Assembly (NCBI GenBank): GCA_964567745.1
Contig: CAZMNY010000040.1
Location: 1 to 64,000, forward strand
Direction: 5' to 3'
Length of the DNA stretch: 64,000 bases
Origin: CAZMNY01 sp964567745
GTDB lineage: Bacteria > Planctomycetota > Planctomycetia > Pirellulales > Pirellulaceae
The position numbers and the translations under genes are program-made. Every line of letters begins with the position of its first letter. Position 1 is the stretch's first letter. The notes under the pieces are model-generated. The model was not told where the DNA came from, searched no databases, and worked only from the letters and a program-made list of their open reading frames with translations. Below are positions 34,144 through 43,198 of this stretch, one piece after another.

Positions 34144-35805
34144 ATGAGTGACACGACGACGAGCGGGTCGACCAGCGAAAAGCCGAGCGAAGTTTCCACA
34201 GTTGAGGCGCCTCCAACGACGTTGTTTGGCATCCTCTCGCGACTTGGCCCCGGCTTGATTGTCGCCGGATCGATTGTCGGCTCCGGCGAGCTTATCGCCA
34301 CGACGCGAACCGGCGCCGAAGCTGGATTCTGGCTGCTCTGGCTAATCGTTGTCGGCTGCGTCATTAAGGTGCTCGTGCAAGTCGAATTCGGCCGCTATTC
34401 GATCGTCACGGGTCGCACGACGATGGACGGCCTGAATGAAGTCCCCGGCCCTCGGCTCGGACGGCGCGGAAACTGGATCGTCTGGTATTGGTTTCTCATG
34501 TTCATGGCCAGCCTCGGCCAACTCGGCGGAATCGTCGGCGGCGTCGGTCAAGCTCTTTCGATTAGTTGTCCGCTTACGGAAGAAGGCCGAGAGTACAATG
34601 CGTTCGTCGACCATGTGACTAAGCGCAAAGTGCTCACGGCCGAGATCAGTCGAGCCGAACAACTCAAGAAGACTGACACGGGTGACTACAAGGCCTTGCT
34701 CGCTCGGCAAACCGATTTGGACAAGTTGATCTCGACAGCCAAAGCCAAGTACATCGATGAGATGGGAGCCGAGGCTTTCAACGACGCTGGGGGAAAACCT
34801 AAAGCTCCATCCGACGCGAAAATCTGGGCCGCGATTATTGCCTTCATCACAAGCGGCGTGCTGTTGATGGGTCGATACGGCTTGATTCAGTCGTTCTCAA
34901 CGGTCATGGTCGCGGCTTTTACCGCGATCACGGTTATCAACTTGATCCTGCTGCAATCGAATTCGACTTGGGCCGTCGGTGCGGACGACATCGTTAACGG
35001 TCTGAGCTTCCGCTTGCCGCCTGAAGCAAAGACCGCGGTCGCCACCGCGCTTGCCACTTTTGGCATCATCGGAGTCGGCGCATCCGAATTGGTGACCTAT
35101 CCGTATTGGTGTATCGAAAAAGGCTACGCCAGGTTTACCGGTCCGAAAGACAATAGCGAGTCGTGGGCCGAACGAGCCCGCGGCTGGATGCGAGTGATGC
35201 GGTGGGACGCATGGTGCTCGATGGTCGTTTACACTTTCGCAACGGTCGCCTTCTATTTGCTGGGAGCCGCCATTCTAGGTCGGTCGCAGTTGATCCCCGA
35301 GAAGAGCGAAATGGTGCGAACTCTGGCCGTCATGTACGAACCGGTTTTTGGCGGTTGGGCACCTCCCGTCTTCCTGTTCGGCGCCTTCGCCGTCTTGTAC
35401 TCGACCTATTTCGTAGCCAACGCGAGCCAGGCTCGTGTGATTTCCGACGTGCTGAGAGTGCTTGGTTGGGCGTCAGACGATCCGAATGCCTATCGCCGCC
35501 GAGTTCGTTTTTTCAGTGGACTGTTGCCTTTGGTCTGTTTGGTGATGTACATCGGTTTCCCGAATCCGGCAGCTCTCGTTCTGCTGAGCGGAGTCATGCA
35601 GGCGTTGATGTTGCCAATGTTGGCCGGCGCCGCCTTGTTCTTCCGATACAAGCGTTGCGATAGCCGGATTTCGCCGACGATGCTGTGGGACGCGTTCCTC
35701 TGGCTCTCCGCCTTGGGGATGCTGATCACAGGCGGCTGGCTGCTCTACGGCAAACTGGGCGTCATCTACAAAGGACTCGTCACCATCTTTGGCGGTGCCC
35801 TTTAG
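34144..35805 (+). CDS. Nramp-related multi-helix transporter
   Basis: A 553-residue integral membrane protein with about 11 hydrophobic segments. The first helix GPGLIVAGSIVGSGELIATT and helix six IIGVGASELVTYPYWCIEKG align with Nramp (SLC11) helices. The metal-binding DPGN and MPH motifs are replaced by GSIVGSGE and GVGASE, so manganese or iron transport by the usual site is doubtful. Between helices three and four lies a hydrophilic, Lys/Asp-rich insertion of about 80 residues (SRAEQLKKTDTGDYKALLAR). ATG 34144 follows GAGGAT. It begins 102 bases after the microcompartment operon on the same strand and may be co-transcribed; a substrate or metal import role is inference. Confidence 0.82.
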   Translation: MSDTTTSGSTSEKPSEVSTVEAPPTTLFGILSRLGPGLIVAGSIVGSGELIATTRTGAEAGFWLLWLIVVGCVIKVLVQVEFGRYSIVTGRTTMDGLNEVPGPRLGRRGNWIVWYWFLMFMASLGQLGGIVGGVGQALSISCPLTEEGREYNAFVDHVTKRKVLTAEISRAEQLKKTDTGDYKALLARQTDLDKLISTAKAKYIDEMGAEAFNDAGGKPKAPSDAKIWAAIIAFITSGVLLMGRYGLIQSFSTVMVAAFTAITVINLILLQSNSTWAVGADDIVNGLSFRLPPEAKTAVATALATFGIIGVGASELVTYPYWCIEKGYARFTGPKDNSESWAERARGWMRVMRWDAWCSMVVYTFATVAFYLLGAAILGRSQLIPEKSEMVRTLAVMYEPVFGGWAPPVFLFGAFAVLYSTYFVANASQARVISDVLRVLGWASDDPNAYRRRVRFFSGLLPLVCLVMYIGFPNPAALVLLSGVMQALMLPMLAGAALFFRYKRCDSRISPTMLWDAFLWLSALGMLITGGWLLYGKLGVIYKGLVTIFGGAL

Positions 35806-36210
35806 GCGATTTCAGCGGAACAGACAATTCGGATTCGTGGTAGCCACATTCGCCAGAACGCTCGAGCTCAGCTATGGGTTAATCTCATCAGCACCGAGGT
35901 AACACCCTGGGAAGCGTGAGGACGACGCTCTGCCTTCTTCATCCTTCATCCTGTCAAAACAAGGGCGAAAAATATTGACAGGATCAACATGATGGACAGG
36001 ATAGAACGGACGGAAAGAAAGAAGAAGCGAATATCGAACAAGGAATAATGACGGCCGAAGGAATGAAACAAAGACCAACCTTATCGGCGCACCCGAAGGC
36101 TACGGGAGCTGGTTCGACATGAACTCCAAACGCGCTTCGCCGGCGCAAAATCGTGGGCAAAGACAATCTCTGGCGAGACAAGCTCTACGACGTTTCTTGT
36201 CCGCGACCGC
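35806..36210. other. Intergenic region between converging genes, with dispersed repeat
   Basis: Contains copy B of the dispersed repeat (35907-36050) and no supported gene. It separates the rightward transporter gene from the leftward oxidoreductase gene. Confidence 0.6.
35907..36050 (-). repeat. Dispersed intergenic repeat, copy B (inverted relative to copy A)
   Basis: The reverse complement reproduces the blocks of 19407-19614 in order, including CATTATTCCTTGTTCGATAT, TCCGTCCGTTCTATCCTGTC, GTTGATCCTGTC, CTTGTTTTGACAGGATGA and CAGAGCGTCGTCCTCA. It is shorter than copy A by about 60 bases. It has no coding capacity. Confidence 0.85.
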
Positions 36211-37272
36211 TCAACCCGCTTTCGCCGTTGGCGTCGCGACGCCTAACTTCTCGGCAAGCTCGACCAATTGGTGCCAGTTTTCGTCGTCAAAGTCGACGCC
36301 GTTCGCGGTCTTGGCGGCGATCGTCTTGCGCTCTGGGTCGCCCGGTAGCATGATTTCCTCAACGCCTTCGGCTCGTTTGCACTCGCGAACGAATTGGGCC
36401 AACTGTTCGACTTCCGCCGCAAAGTGATCTGCGCCGCCGAACTTATCGGGGTCGGCGAGCATCATGAAGACACAATTTCCCTTGGGCGTTTCCGGCGTCT
36501 CTCTCGAGCAGAGTCCGCCTGAGAGGGCGCCGCAGAAGATGTCGATCATCAGGGCGAGGCCAAAGCCTTTGTATGCCTGCGGACCTCCCATCGGGAGAAT
36601 GCAGCCGGGCGGTTCAGCGTAAAGCGAAGCAGGATCATTGGTCGCCTTGCCGTCGCTATCGATCAACCAACCGTCGGGGCATATCTCACCGGCAATGTGT
36701 TTCACACGGACCTTGCCTTCCGCGGTGGCGCTGGTGCTGAAGTCCAGAACCAGCGGGCCGTCCTTGTGCGGCGCGCCCATGCCCAAGGGGTTTGTGCCGA
36801 GTCGCGGTTCGCAACCGCCAGGCGGCGCAACTCGGCGGGCCGCACCGTGCGTATTGACCATGACGATGGACAGCAGGTTCTGATCGGCAGCCAGCTCGCA
36901 GTATTCGCCCAATCGACCGACATGACTCGCGTGGATCAAAGTGCCGACAGCGACTCCCGTCTCTTTGGCCTTGGCAATTAAACGCTTGGTCAGCCGCCCG
37001 CATTGCACTCGACCAAACCCCCAGTGGGCGTCGGCCGCAATTCGAGTTGGCGACTCACTCATGATATCCAGTTCGATTCCGGAAACGGTATCGCCGACAT
37101 TGAGCATGTTCAGATAGAACGGCAGCCGCATCAGACCGTGCGAATCGTAGCCCCGCAAGTTGGCGCCGACCAAGCTCGGTCCAACAATGCTCGCTTCCTC
37201 CGCCGTCGTTCCCCCCGCTTCCAGCAGTTGACTTGCAAACTCGCTTAAGTCGTTGGCTTCGAATCTCGCCAC
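36211..37272 (-). CDS. Ldh2/YlbC/YiaK family NAD(P)-dependent oxidoreductase
   Basis: A 353-residue member of the malate/L-lactate dehydrogenase type 2 family (unrelated to Rossmann-fold LDH). It has the family blocks GANLRGYDSHGLMRLPFYL, the active-site His in ASHVGRLGEYCE, LGTNPLGMGAPHKDGPLVLD and GPQAYKGFGLALMIDIFCGA. Substrates in the family include malate, lactate, ureidoglycolate and diketogulonate, so specificity cannot be told. The GTG start at 37272 has GGAG 9 bases upstream. It lies 24 bases after trmL in a leftward unit. Its closeness to the microcompartment locus may be chance. Confidence 0.92.
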   Translation of the reverse strand: MARFEANDLSEFASQLLEAGGTTAEEASIVGPSLVGANLRGYDSHGLMRLPFYLNMLNVGDTVSGIELDIMSESPTRIAADAHWGFGRVQCGRLTKRLIAKAKETGVAVGTLIHASHVGRLGEYCELAADQNLLSIVMVNTHGAARRVAPPGGCEPRLGTNPLGMGAPHKDGPLVLDFSTSATAEGKVRVKHIAGEICPDGWLIDSDGKATNDPASLYAEPPGCILPMGGPQAYKGFGLALMIDIFCGALSGGLCSRETPETPKGNCVFMMLADPDKFGGADHFAAEVEQLAQFVRECKRAEGVEEIMLPGDPERKTIAAKTANGVDFDDENWHQLVELAEKLGVATPTAKAG

Positions 37273-37296
37273 GTTGTGCTCCGTGTTTCTGTTGAC

Positions 37297-37764
37297 TTAG
37301 TTTTTTGTAATCTGACGGTGCGCTTCATAGATGCCTACTCCAACGGCACAGGCGAGATTCAAACTTCGCACTGGGCCAATGATGGGAATCGAGACGGATT
37401 GCTCGGCATGTTGATTAAGAATCGAATCCGGCAAGCCTTGTGTTTCGCTTCCAAAGACCAAGACGTCGCCGTCGGCGTACTCAGCCGTCGTGTACTGCCG
37501 CTCTGCTTTCTTCGTAAAGAACCAAAACGGACGTCCCGGCAGTCGTTCCCGGAGATCAGGCCAGGAATCGACCGCCTCCCAATCGAGGTCTTTCCAATAG
37601 TCCAATCCCGCGCGGCGAAGATTGGCCTCGGTGAGTTGAAAACCGAGCGGTCTAACGAGCCAAAGTTTCGCTTGCAAGGCAACGCACGTGCGGCCAATAT
37701 TGCCCGTATTCTGAGGTATCTCGGGCTGGTGCAAGACGACATGCAAGGTGGGTTCTGTGCTCAC
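37297..37764 (-). CDS. trmL: tRNA (cytidine/uridine-34 2'-O) methyltransferase TrmL
   Basis: SPOUT-family enzyme that methylates the wobble ribose of leucine tRNAs using S-adenosylmethionine. The 155-residue protein has the TrmL blocks LHQPEIPQNTGNIGRTCVAL, RRAGLDYW, LVFGSETQGLPDSIL and the knot motif IPIIGPVRSLNLACAVGVGI. It starts at GTG 37764; no ATG is available near the family start. It is followed by the Ldh2-family gene with 24 bases between. Confidence 0.95.
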   Translation of the reverse strand: MSTEPTLHVVLHQPEIPQNTGNIGRTCVALQAKLWLVRPLGFQLTEANLRRAGLDYWKDLDWEAVDSWPDLRERLPGRPFWFFTKKAERQYTTAEYADGDVLVFGSETQGLPDSILNQHAEQSVSIPIIGPVRSLNLACAVGVGIYEAHRQITKN

Positions 37765-37907
37765 GGTACAAGCGATGATACGCGATGTACGTGTCGGGAC
37801 AAGATGGCGCCAGCCGAGCTGCGAGACACATCGGCTGAATCCGTCAGCGCCCGCCAGAATGAAAGCGCCACAGGCTCTGGGTTCATCTCAACCGCCGCGA
37901 AGACCGA

Positions 37908-38306
37908 CTAGCCGGGAATCACGTCCGGCCCGCTCTCCCCTTTCGGCACAAACCGCATCGAGATTGAATTCACGCAGTGTCGCGTGTTCTTGGCAGTCAT
38001 TCCTTCGCCCAGAAACACATGCCCTAAATGGCCGTCGCAATTGCCGCAAACAATCTCAGTTCGCCGGCCATCCGCATCGGGAACACGTTTGACAGCGCCC
38101 TCCTCGTCATCGTCAAAACTGGGCCACCCGCAACCGCTGTGGAACTTATCGTCGGAACGATAAAGCGGCGCGTTACACCGTCGACAAGTGAAGACGCCGG
38201 GCGCCGTCAAGTCGGTGTATTCGCCAACAAACGGCGCCTCCGTGCCCTTCTGAACGATGACCCGTTCTTCCTCTGGAGTCAATTCGTTGAACTCGTGGTC
38301 GTCCAT
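37908..38306 (-). CDS. msrB: Peptide-methionine (R)-S-oxide reductase MsrB
   Basis: Repairs methionine-R-sulfoxide in proteins. The 132-residue protein has the zinc-binding pairs CRRC and CGNC, the conserved FHSGCGWPSF and GHLGHVF, and the catalytic Cys in TRHCVNSISMRF. The N-terminal Glu-rich start (ELTPEEERVIVQKGTEAPFV) is typical. No signal peptide, so cytoplasmic. It lies 14 bases after the giant haem protein gene and is probably co-transcribed with it. Confidence 0.96.
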   Translation of the reverse strand: MDDHEFNELTPEEERVIVQKGTEAPFVGEYTDLTAPGVFTCRRCNAPLYRSDDKFHSGCGWPSFDDDEEGAVKRVPDADGRRTEIVCGNCDGHLGHVFLGEGMTAKNTRHCVNSISMRFVPKGESGPDVIPG

Positions 38307-38320
38307 TGCTTGTTCTTGGC

Positions 38321-41300
38321 CTATTTCTTTTTTTGTTTGATAAGTCGGATGAAGTCGATTCCGACCATGTACGATTTGACGGCTTTCGGATTCGCGCCAA
38401 GTATTTCGACTTGCAGTTTGGCAGGCCCCTTCTTCAACGAAATATTGTCGTACTGAATCACGCCAGTCGTAATAACTTTGGGATCGTACAAGTCGATTGG
38501 ACCGCCTAGCTTCGTGCCGTTCAACGAAAGCTGCACGATTCCGTAATCTCGAGCACGAGTCAAAACCAGCTGGACTTGGTAGTCGTCGTCAGCGTCGACT
38601 GGCACTTCGAGTGTCAGACTCTGTTTTGGCTGCGCGCCGGTCCACCAAAGGTGATCTTCAGCGCTCCAAGCGTCGTCGCGTAACCCGCCCATCGCCTGAC
38701 TGCGAGCCGAGCCGCCCGTCTTACCAATAATCTTGAGCTTCTCCGCTTCGAGCGCATTCGGCACGCGTTTGGTTTTCGGATCGATGGGCGACTTCGGCCC
38801 TTTCAGCGAAACCTGAGTCGGGCTGGCCAAGTAGGCCACGAGGTCTCGGATTTCGGACGGCGATAGCGACTCCAACAAGCGCTCGGGCATCATCGACAGT
38901 TCCGACAGGCTCCGCTCTTCAATTCTCGCCCTGGGCACCACAACGGTGTCATTGATCGTTCGAATCGTCAACGCGCTATCGGTCTCCAATTGGACAAGCC
39001 CCGAAACCACGCGCCCGTCATCGAGCGCCAATTTCGTCATGCGATAGTCTTTGCCTAGAACGGCGCTTGGATCAACGACGTTACTCAGGATGTACTCCAA
39101 GTTCGCTCGATTCGATCCGGTGATGTCCGGTCCGACTTTGCCGCCAACGCCAAAGAGCGTGTGACACGACGCACAAGTTTTGTCAAACAACTGGCGGCCG
39201 TGACTGACGTCGGCGGCTGCCATGCTCCGCCGGCCAAGGCGACTTTTGAGCGACTCGATCTTTGCCTTCTTCTCTACAGATGACTCGCGAATCTGGCCCC
39301 AAGCCTTTCGAATACGCTCGGCCAACTTGGCATCCTTGAAGCCCGTCAGCTGGCGAACATGATACGCATGCAAATCAGTCGTTGGGATCTGTCCGGCTTC
39401 CACCGCGTCTAGCATGGCATGGGCAAACACCGGTCGAGCTGCAAGCGTGTTGATCGCGTCGCTCTTCTGCGCTGAGGTCAATTGACCGTATCGTTTTAGG
39501 ATCGACGTCGGGATTCTCGGGTCCTCAAACGCGGCAAGCGCCTTGAGCGATGGCGAGCGGAGTTGATCCGTGTCGAGCGCCGCGAGCAGCGACGGCGCCG
39601 CCAACTTGTCTCGTCCTCTCACGAGTATGCCCAGTGATTGAAGCCGCTTCGTCGCCGATTCGTTTGAATCAGCCAGTACGCTTCGCAGCCGTGGGAAGAT
39701 GCGTTCATCGCCAAAAACGACCGCCAACGCATCCGCTTGATTCCGAATCTTCTCGTCGGCATTCTTGAGCAGTCCTTGGTACGCTTCGGACCAAGCCTCC
39801 GGCATCTTCACGCCAACTCGCCCTTCGAACGAACGCGACATTTCGGCCAGCACCGACTCAGTCCAGCTCGCATCGGTGCCCTTCGAGAGCGATTGAACAA
39901 GTTGTTCCAGTGAGGCCGGTTCGCTTGCCGCGCGTCGAATAACGAACTCACGAACGCGAGGAATGGGAGTTCTTGCAGCGAGCGCTAAAGCGCGTTTCGC
40001 GTCTTCGACCACCAGCGGTTCGACGCCGTACCAAATCATCAACGGCAGATTGTGATCCTCCGCGTCTTCTTCTCGCATCGCCAACCGTTCCAAGATCGGC
40101 CAACGCTGCTGATGATTCAATCTCTGGGCGGCCGAGGTAAGGTAAAGTCTGACGACCGCTGACTCGTCTCGCTCGGACAGCGCGATCAGTTGTTCATGAA
40201 GCTCCGACGAAATCGTCGAGTCTTCAAGCTGCAGTTGGATCGTCCACGCTCGGACAAACTCGTCACCATCACGCAGCAGCTGATTCGCCAACAGCTCGTC
40301 GAATTCCCCTAGAGCATGCAAAGTCCAGAGTGCTCGCAGCCGAACCGGCGTCGACAACTCGGATTGAACGAGCTCGCGTAGCTGCGTTTGTACGGACTTG
40401 CCGGCGCCGCGATGCATGAGCACTTTGCGGGCGCTGCGAACGAACCATTCGTTCTTGTGGGTGTGGATACCAACCAGCTCGTTATCAGTCATCTTGTTCA
40501 GGTCGACTTCGACCGAGTTTCGTTCGCCGTACGTCACGCGATAGACACGGCCGTTAGTACGATCCCAGATTTCCGGGTTGCGTCGGTGACACGCATTCTT
40601 GTCGTACCAATCGATCAGAAGCACCGAGCCATCAGGCCCATACCGCATGTTGATTCCGCGGAACCATCGGTCGTTCGCGAAGAGAAAATCGGGGCCGTGG
40701 CTGCCTACGTATCCAGAGCCTCGTCGAGCGAGCGTATCGTTGTTGACGCGATTTCCATGAATGTTGTTCATGAAGATTTGATTTCGATATCGATCCGGCC
40801 AGTTGTCTCCGAGATAGATCATGGCGCCGCAATGAGCGTGACCTCCACCAGCGGCAGACGTATTGGACGGCACGGCAGGTTCATGCCCCCACCAAGCGTG
40901 GTCACGAATGTTGCCAACGTAGTGCGCGTGATCGGCAATCGTCTTGATATCGTCGTAGAGATAGGGGTTAAAGTGTTGGCCCCCCTGCCGATGATATCGC
41001 CCGCCTTGCACGATATGCCACAGATGCGGAATCACGCAGGCCGTGATAAACGACTGACCGCGATCGTTAAAATCGACGCCCCATGGGTTGCTGGTGCCTC
41101 GGGCAAACACGTCGAATTCGTGTCGCAACGGATGGTAACGCCAGACAGCGGCGTTCACCGGAACTCGCTTATCGTCGGCGGTCCCCGGCTTTCCAACTTT
41201 GGAATGCGTAAACACGCCGTGGCAACCGTAGAGCCAGCCATCGGGGCCCCAGATAAACGCGTTGAGTGTTTCGTGAGTGTCTTGATAGCCGAAGCCGTCG

Positions 41301-42934
41301 AGCAGAATCTGGGGATCCGAATCGGGTCGATCGTCGCCGTCCTTGTCTGGGATGAACATCAGATACGGCGCCGCTCCGACCCACACGCCGCCGAATCCGA
41401 CCTCGAGTCCGCTAATCAGATTCAATCCATCGGCGAATACTTTGCGGCGGTCGAGTGAACCGTTTCCGTCGCTGTCTTCCAGAATGATGATCTTGTCTTT
41501 GCCTTCGCCCTCAGGCGCACGGATCGGATACGTGTGCGCTTCGGCAACCCAGAGTCGGCCACGTTCGTCATAGGCCATCGCGACTGGCTGGTGCACCAGC
41601 GGTTCTCCCGCTGCGAGTTCAACTCGAAAGCCGGGCGGCGCCGTCATTTGCTTCGCCGCTTCTTCCGGCTGCAAGCCGTTCTTGAGCTCGCGCCGCGGCT
41701 TGGGCTCCCACGACTCCCAAGTTTCGCGATCGACTTTCTTACTCGAGTGCATGAGAACATGACACCCTTTCATACCACCGGCAAGAATGTCGAGAGAGCC
41801 GTCTTTGTCGAGGTCGCCAACGGTAACTTGCCGGCCGATGCCCGCGATCCCATCGGCGCGGTGCGGCGCCCAGCGAACGCCAGCGTCTGTACGCTCCAAC
41901 TTAAACCAATAGACGACGGCGCCCGCATCCCACAACGGACTCTGCTTATGGTGAGACCAATATGTCTTGCCAGTGACGATGTCTCTTAGACCGTCGCCAT
42001 CGATGTCGGCCATGGCAACGCTATGCAATTCGGTGAAGACAAGTCCGTAGCGGTTTTCATCGGGCTTTTCGCCCATGATCAGATGCTTCTTAAAGTCAAT
42101 CTCGCCTGCATCATTTGGAACTTGCTCGAACCAAGCGAGTCCGTAGTCGTGCGCCGCCAAGCTGGTGATGACATCGCCATCGCCATCGCCGTCGACATCG
42201 TAGACGTGCATCTCCGCGCCGCCTCGCTTGGTGAAGACGTACGTGTGGAACGCCCAAGGGCCACCCAGATTGTCGGGCTGCTTGAACCAACCGCCGCTTG
42301 TCAGAATGTCCTGTTTGCCATCGCCATCGATGTCGCCGACGCCGAGCCCATGTCCGAATCGAGTCGGCGCCACTTTCTCGCTGATCGGCTGAAACCGCCA
42401 CGTCTTCAACGCACTCGGACCACGTTTGAAATGGGCGTAGCCAAATCGACCATCACGAGTGCAAACGAGCTCGGGCGCGTCATCGCCCACCAAGTCGACG
42501 AAATGAGGGGACTCATTGGATACCCAATCAAACACTTCGTGCTTGGGCCAGTGGCCCTCGTCTTTCGTGTTGTGATAAACGTAGGCCGGCGTGCCAGGGA
42601 AACCGGCTGTGAGCACATCGTTGCGCCCGTCGCCGTCGAAATCGTAAACCCAAGAGAAGAAGTTGTCCGCGTATCGATTTCGGTTTTGCGGCTTCGGAGC
42701 GTAAATCTCATGCGACTTCTTAAACTCAGGTCCTTCAAACCAATACGGACCGTGCACCACATCGTTTTCGCCATCGCCGTTCACGTCGCCAAATGAAACG
42801 CCCTCGCTGTAATACTCCGATGTGAGTTCTTGGCGATGAAACTCGTGGAGAAAGTAGTCTTCCGCGATGGCGTCCGCCGCCAGGCCGGAAAGCAAGGCGA
42901 CACTAAGCAAGAAACGTAATCGTGGAAAATGCAT
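38321..42934 (-). CDS. Giant PVC-type CxxCH haem protein with FG-GAP and membrane-bound dehydrogenase domains
   Basis: A 1537-residue exported protein with a signal peptide (residues 1-24, ending ADAIA). In order: FG-GAP/VCBS repeats (FGDVNGDGENDVVHGPY, GVGDIDGDGKQDILTSGG, VGDLDKDGSLDILAGG, about residues 40-400); the PVC membrane-bound dehydrogenase propeller (PPGFRVELAAGEPLVHQPVA, GGHAHCGAMIYLGDNWP, about 430-840); HEAT-like helical repeats (about 850-1200); a single c-type haem site CASCH in FDKTCASCHTLFGVGGKVGP (about 1255) with a downstream Met; and a C-terminal galactose-binding-like domain (LWWTGAQPKQSLTLEVPVDA). Planctomycetes encode many such proteins, thought to oxidise sugars or polyols. 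The start is placed at 42934, where the signal peptide begins. Confidence 0.93.
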   Translation of the reverse strand: MHFPRLRFLLSVALLSGLAADAIAEDYFLHEFHRQELTSEYYSEGVSFGDVNGDGENDVVHGPYWFEGPEFKKSHEIYAPKPQNRNRYADNFFSWVYDFDGDGRNDVLTAGFPGTPAYVYHNTKDEGHWPKHEVFDWVSNESPHFVDLVGDDAPELVCTRDGRFGYAHFKRGPSALKTWRFQPISEKVAPTRFGHGLGVGDIDGDGKQDILTSGGWFKQPDNLGGPWAFHTYVFTKRGGAEMHVYDVDGDGDGDVITSLAAHDYGLAWFEQVPNDAGEIDFKKHLIMGEKPDENRYGLVFTELHSVAMADIDGDGLRDIVTGKTYWSHHKQSPLWDAGAVVYWFKLERTDAGVRWAPHRADGIAGIGRQVTVGDLDKDGSLDILAGGMKGCHVLMHSSKKVDRETWESWEPKPRRELKNGLQPEEAAKQMTAPPGFRVELAAGEPLVHQPVAMAYDERGRLWVAEAHTYPIRAPEGEGKDKIIILEDSDGNGSLDRRKVFADGLNLISGLEVGFGGVWVGAAPYLMFIPDKDGDDRPDSDPQILLDGFGYQDTHETLNAFIWGPDGWLYGCHGVFTHSKVGKPGTADDKRVPVNAAVWRYHPLRHEFDVFARGTSNPWGVDFNDRGQSFITACVIPHLWHIVQGGRYHRQGGQHFNPYLYDDIKTIADHAHYVGNIRDHAWWGHEPAVPSNTSAAGGGHAHCGAMIYLGDNWPDRYRNQIFMNNIHGNRVNNDTLARRGSGYVGSHGPDFLFANDRWFRGINMRYGPDGSVLLIDWYDKNACHRRNPEIWDRTNGRVYRVTYGERNSVEVDLNKMTDNELVGIHTHKNEWFVRSARKVLMHRGAGKSVQTQLRELVQSELSTPVRLRALWTLHALGEFDELLANQLLRDGDEFVRAWTIQLQLEDSTISSELHEQLIALSERDESAVVRLYLTSAAQRLNHQQRWPILERLAMREEDAEDHNLPLMIWYGVEPLVVEDAKRALALAARTPIPRVREFVIRRAASEPASLEQLVQSLSKGTDASWTESVLAEMSRSFEGRVGVKMPEAWSEAYQGLLKNADEKIRNQADALAVVFGDERIFPRLRSVLADSNESATKRLQSLGILVRGRDKLAAPSLLAALDTDQLRSPSLKALAAFEDPRIPTSILKRYGQLTSAQKSDAINTLAARPVFAHAMLDAVEAGQIPTTDLHAYHVRQLTGFKDAKLAERIRKAWGQIRESSVEKKAKIESLKSRLGRRSMAAADVSHGRQLFDKTCASCHTLFGVGGKVGPDITGSNRANLEYILSNVVDPSAVLGKDYRMTKLALDDGRVVSGLVQLETDSALTIRTINDTVVVPRARIEERSLSELSMMPERLLESLSPSEIRDLVAYLASPTQVSLKGPKSPIDPKTKRVPNALEAEKLKIIGKTGGSARSQAMGGLRDDAWSAEDHLWWTGAQPKQSLTLEVPVDADDDYQVQLVLTRARDYGIVQLSLNGTKLGGPIDLYDPKVITTGVIQYDNISLKKGPAKLQVEILGANPKAVKSYMVGIDFIRLIKQKKK

Positions 42935-43044
42935 TTTTGCCTCGGTGGGGGCATGAGCAACGGATGCCAAGCAAGTCTCGGAAAGTCGCTCCAATATACT
43001 CTGCGGCCATGCCACATGGTATTCGGTTCGTACCGAGATCAGTC

Positions 43045-43054
43045 GGGGGGGGGG
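43045..43054 (+). repeat. Homopolymer of ten G
   Basis: A run of ten G lies between the fliS stop (43199, minus strand) and the giant haem protein start (42934). It sits next to a small inverted repeat TCGGT-TCGT-ACCGA (43023-43036). Long G runs are prone to slippage. Confidence 0.95.
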
Positions 43055-43198
43055 TGGAGCTCACAAGAGCTTGCGAGAAATGGCGAGCAAGAGACTACCG
43101 GCGAGGCGCGCAGGGCGGCACGGGGACGACGATGAGCGTTCGCGTTCGAACAGAGCGTCGCGGTTGATTCTCGAAACCATTCGTCTCCGCGACGCCGA

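Noticed and set aside
40388..41458. 356-codon plus-strand open frame inside the giant haem protein gene
   Set aside because: It is antisense to well-conserved domains of a real gene; GC-rich coding DNA often leaves the opposite strand open. No motifs, no start signal.
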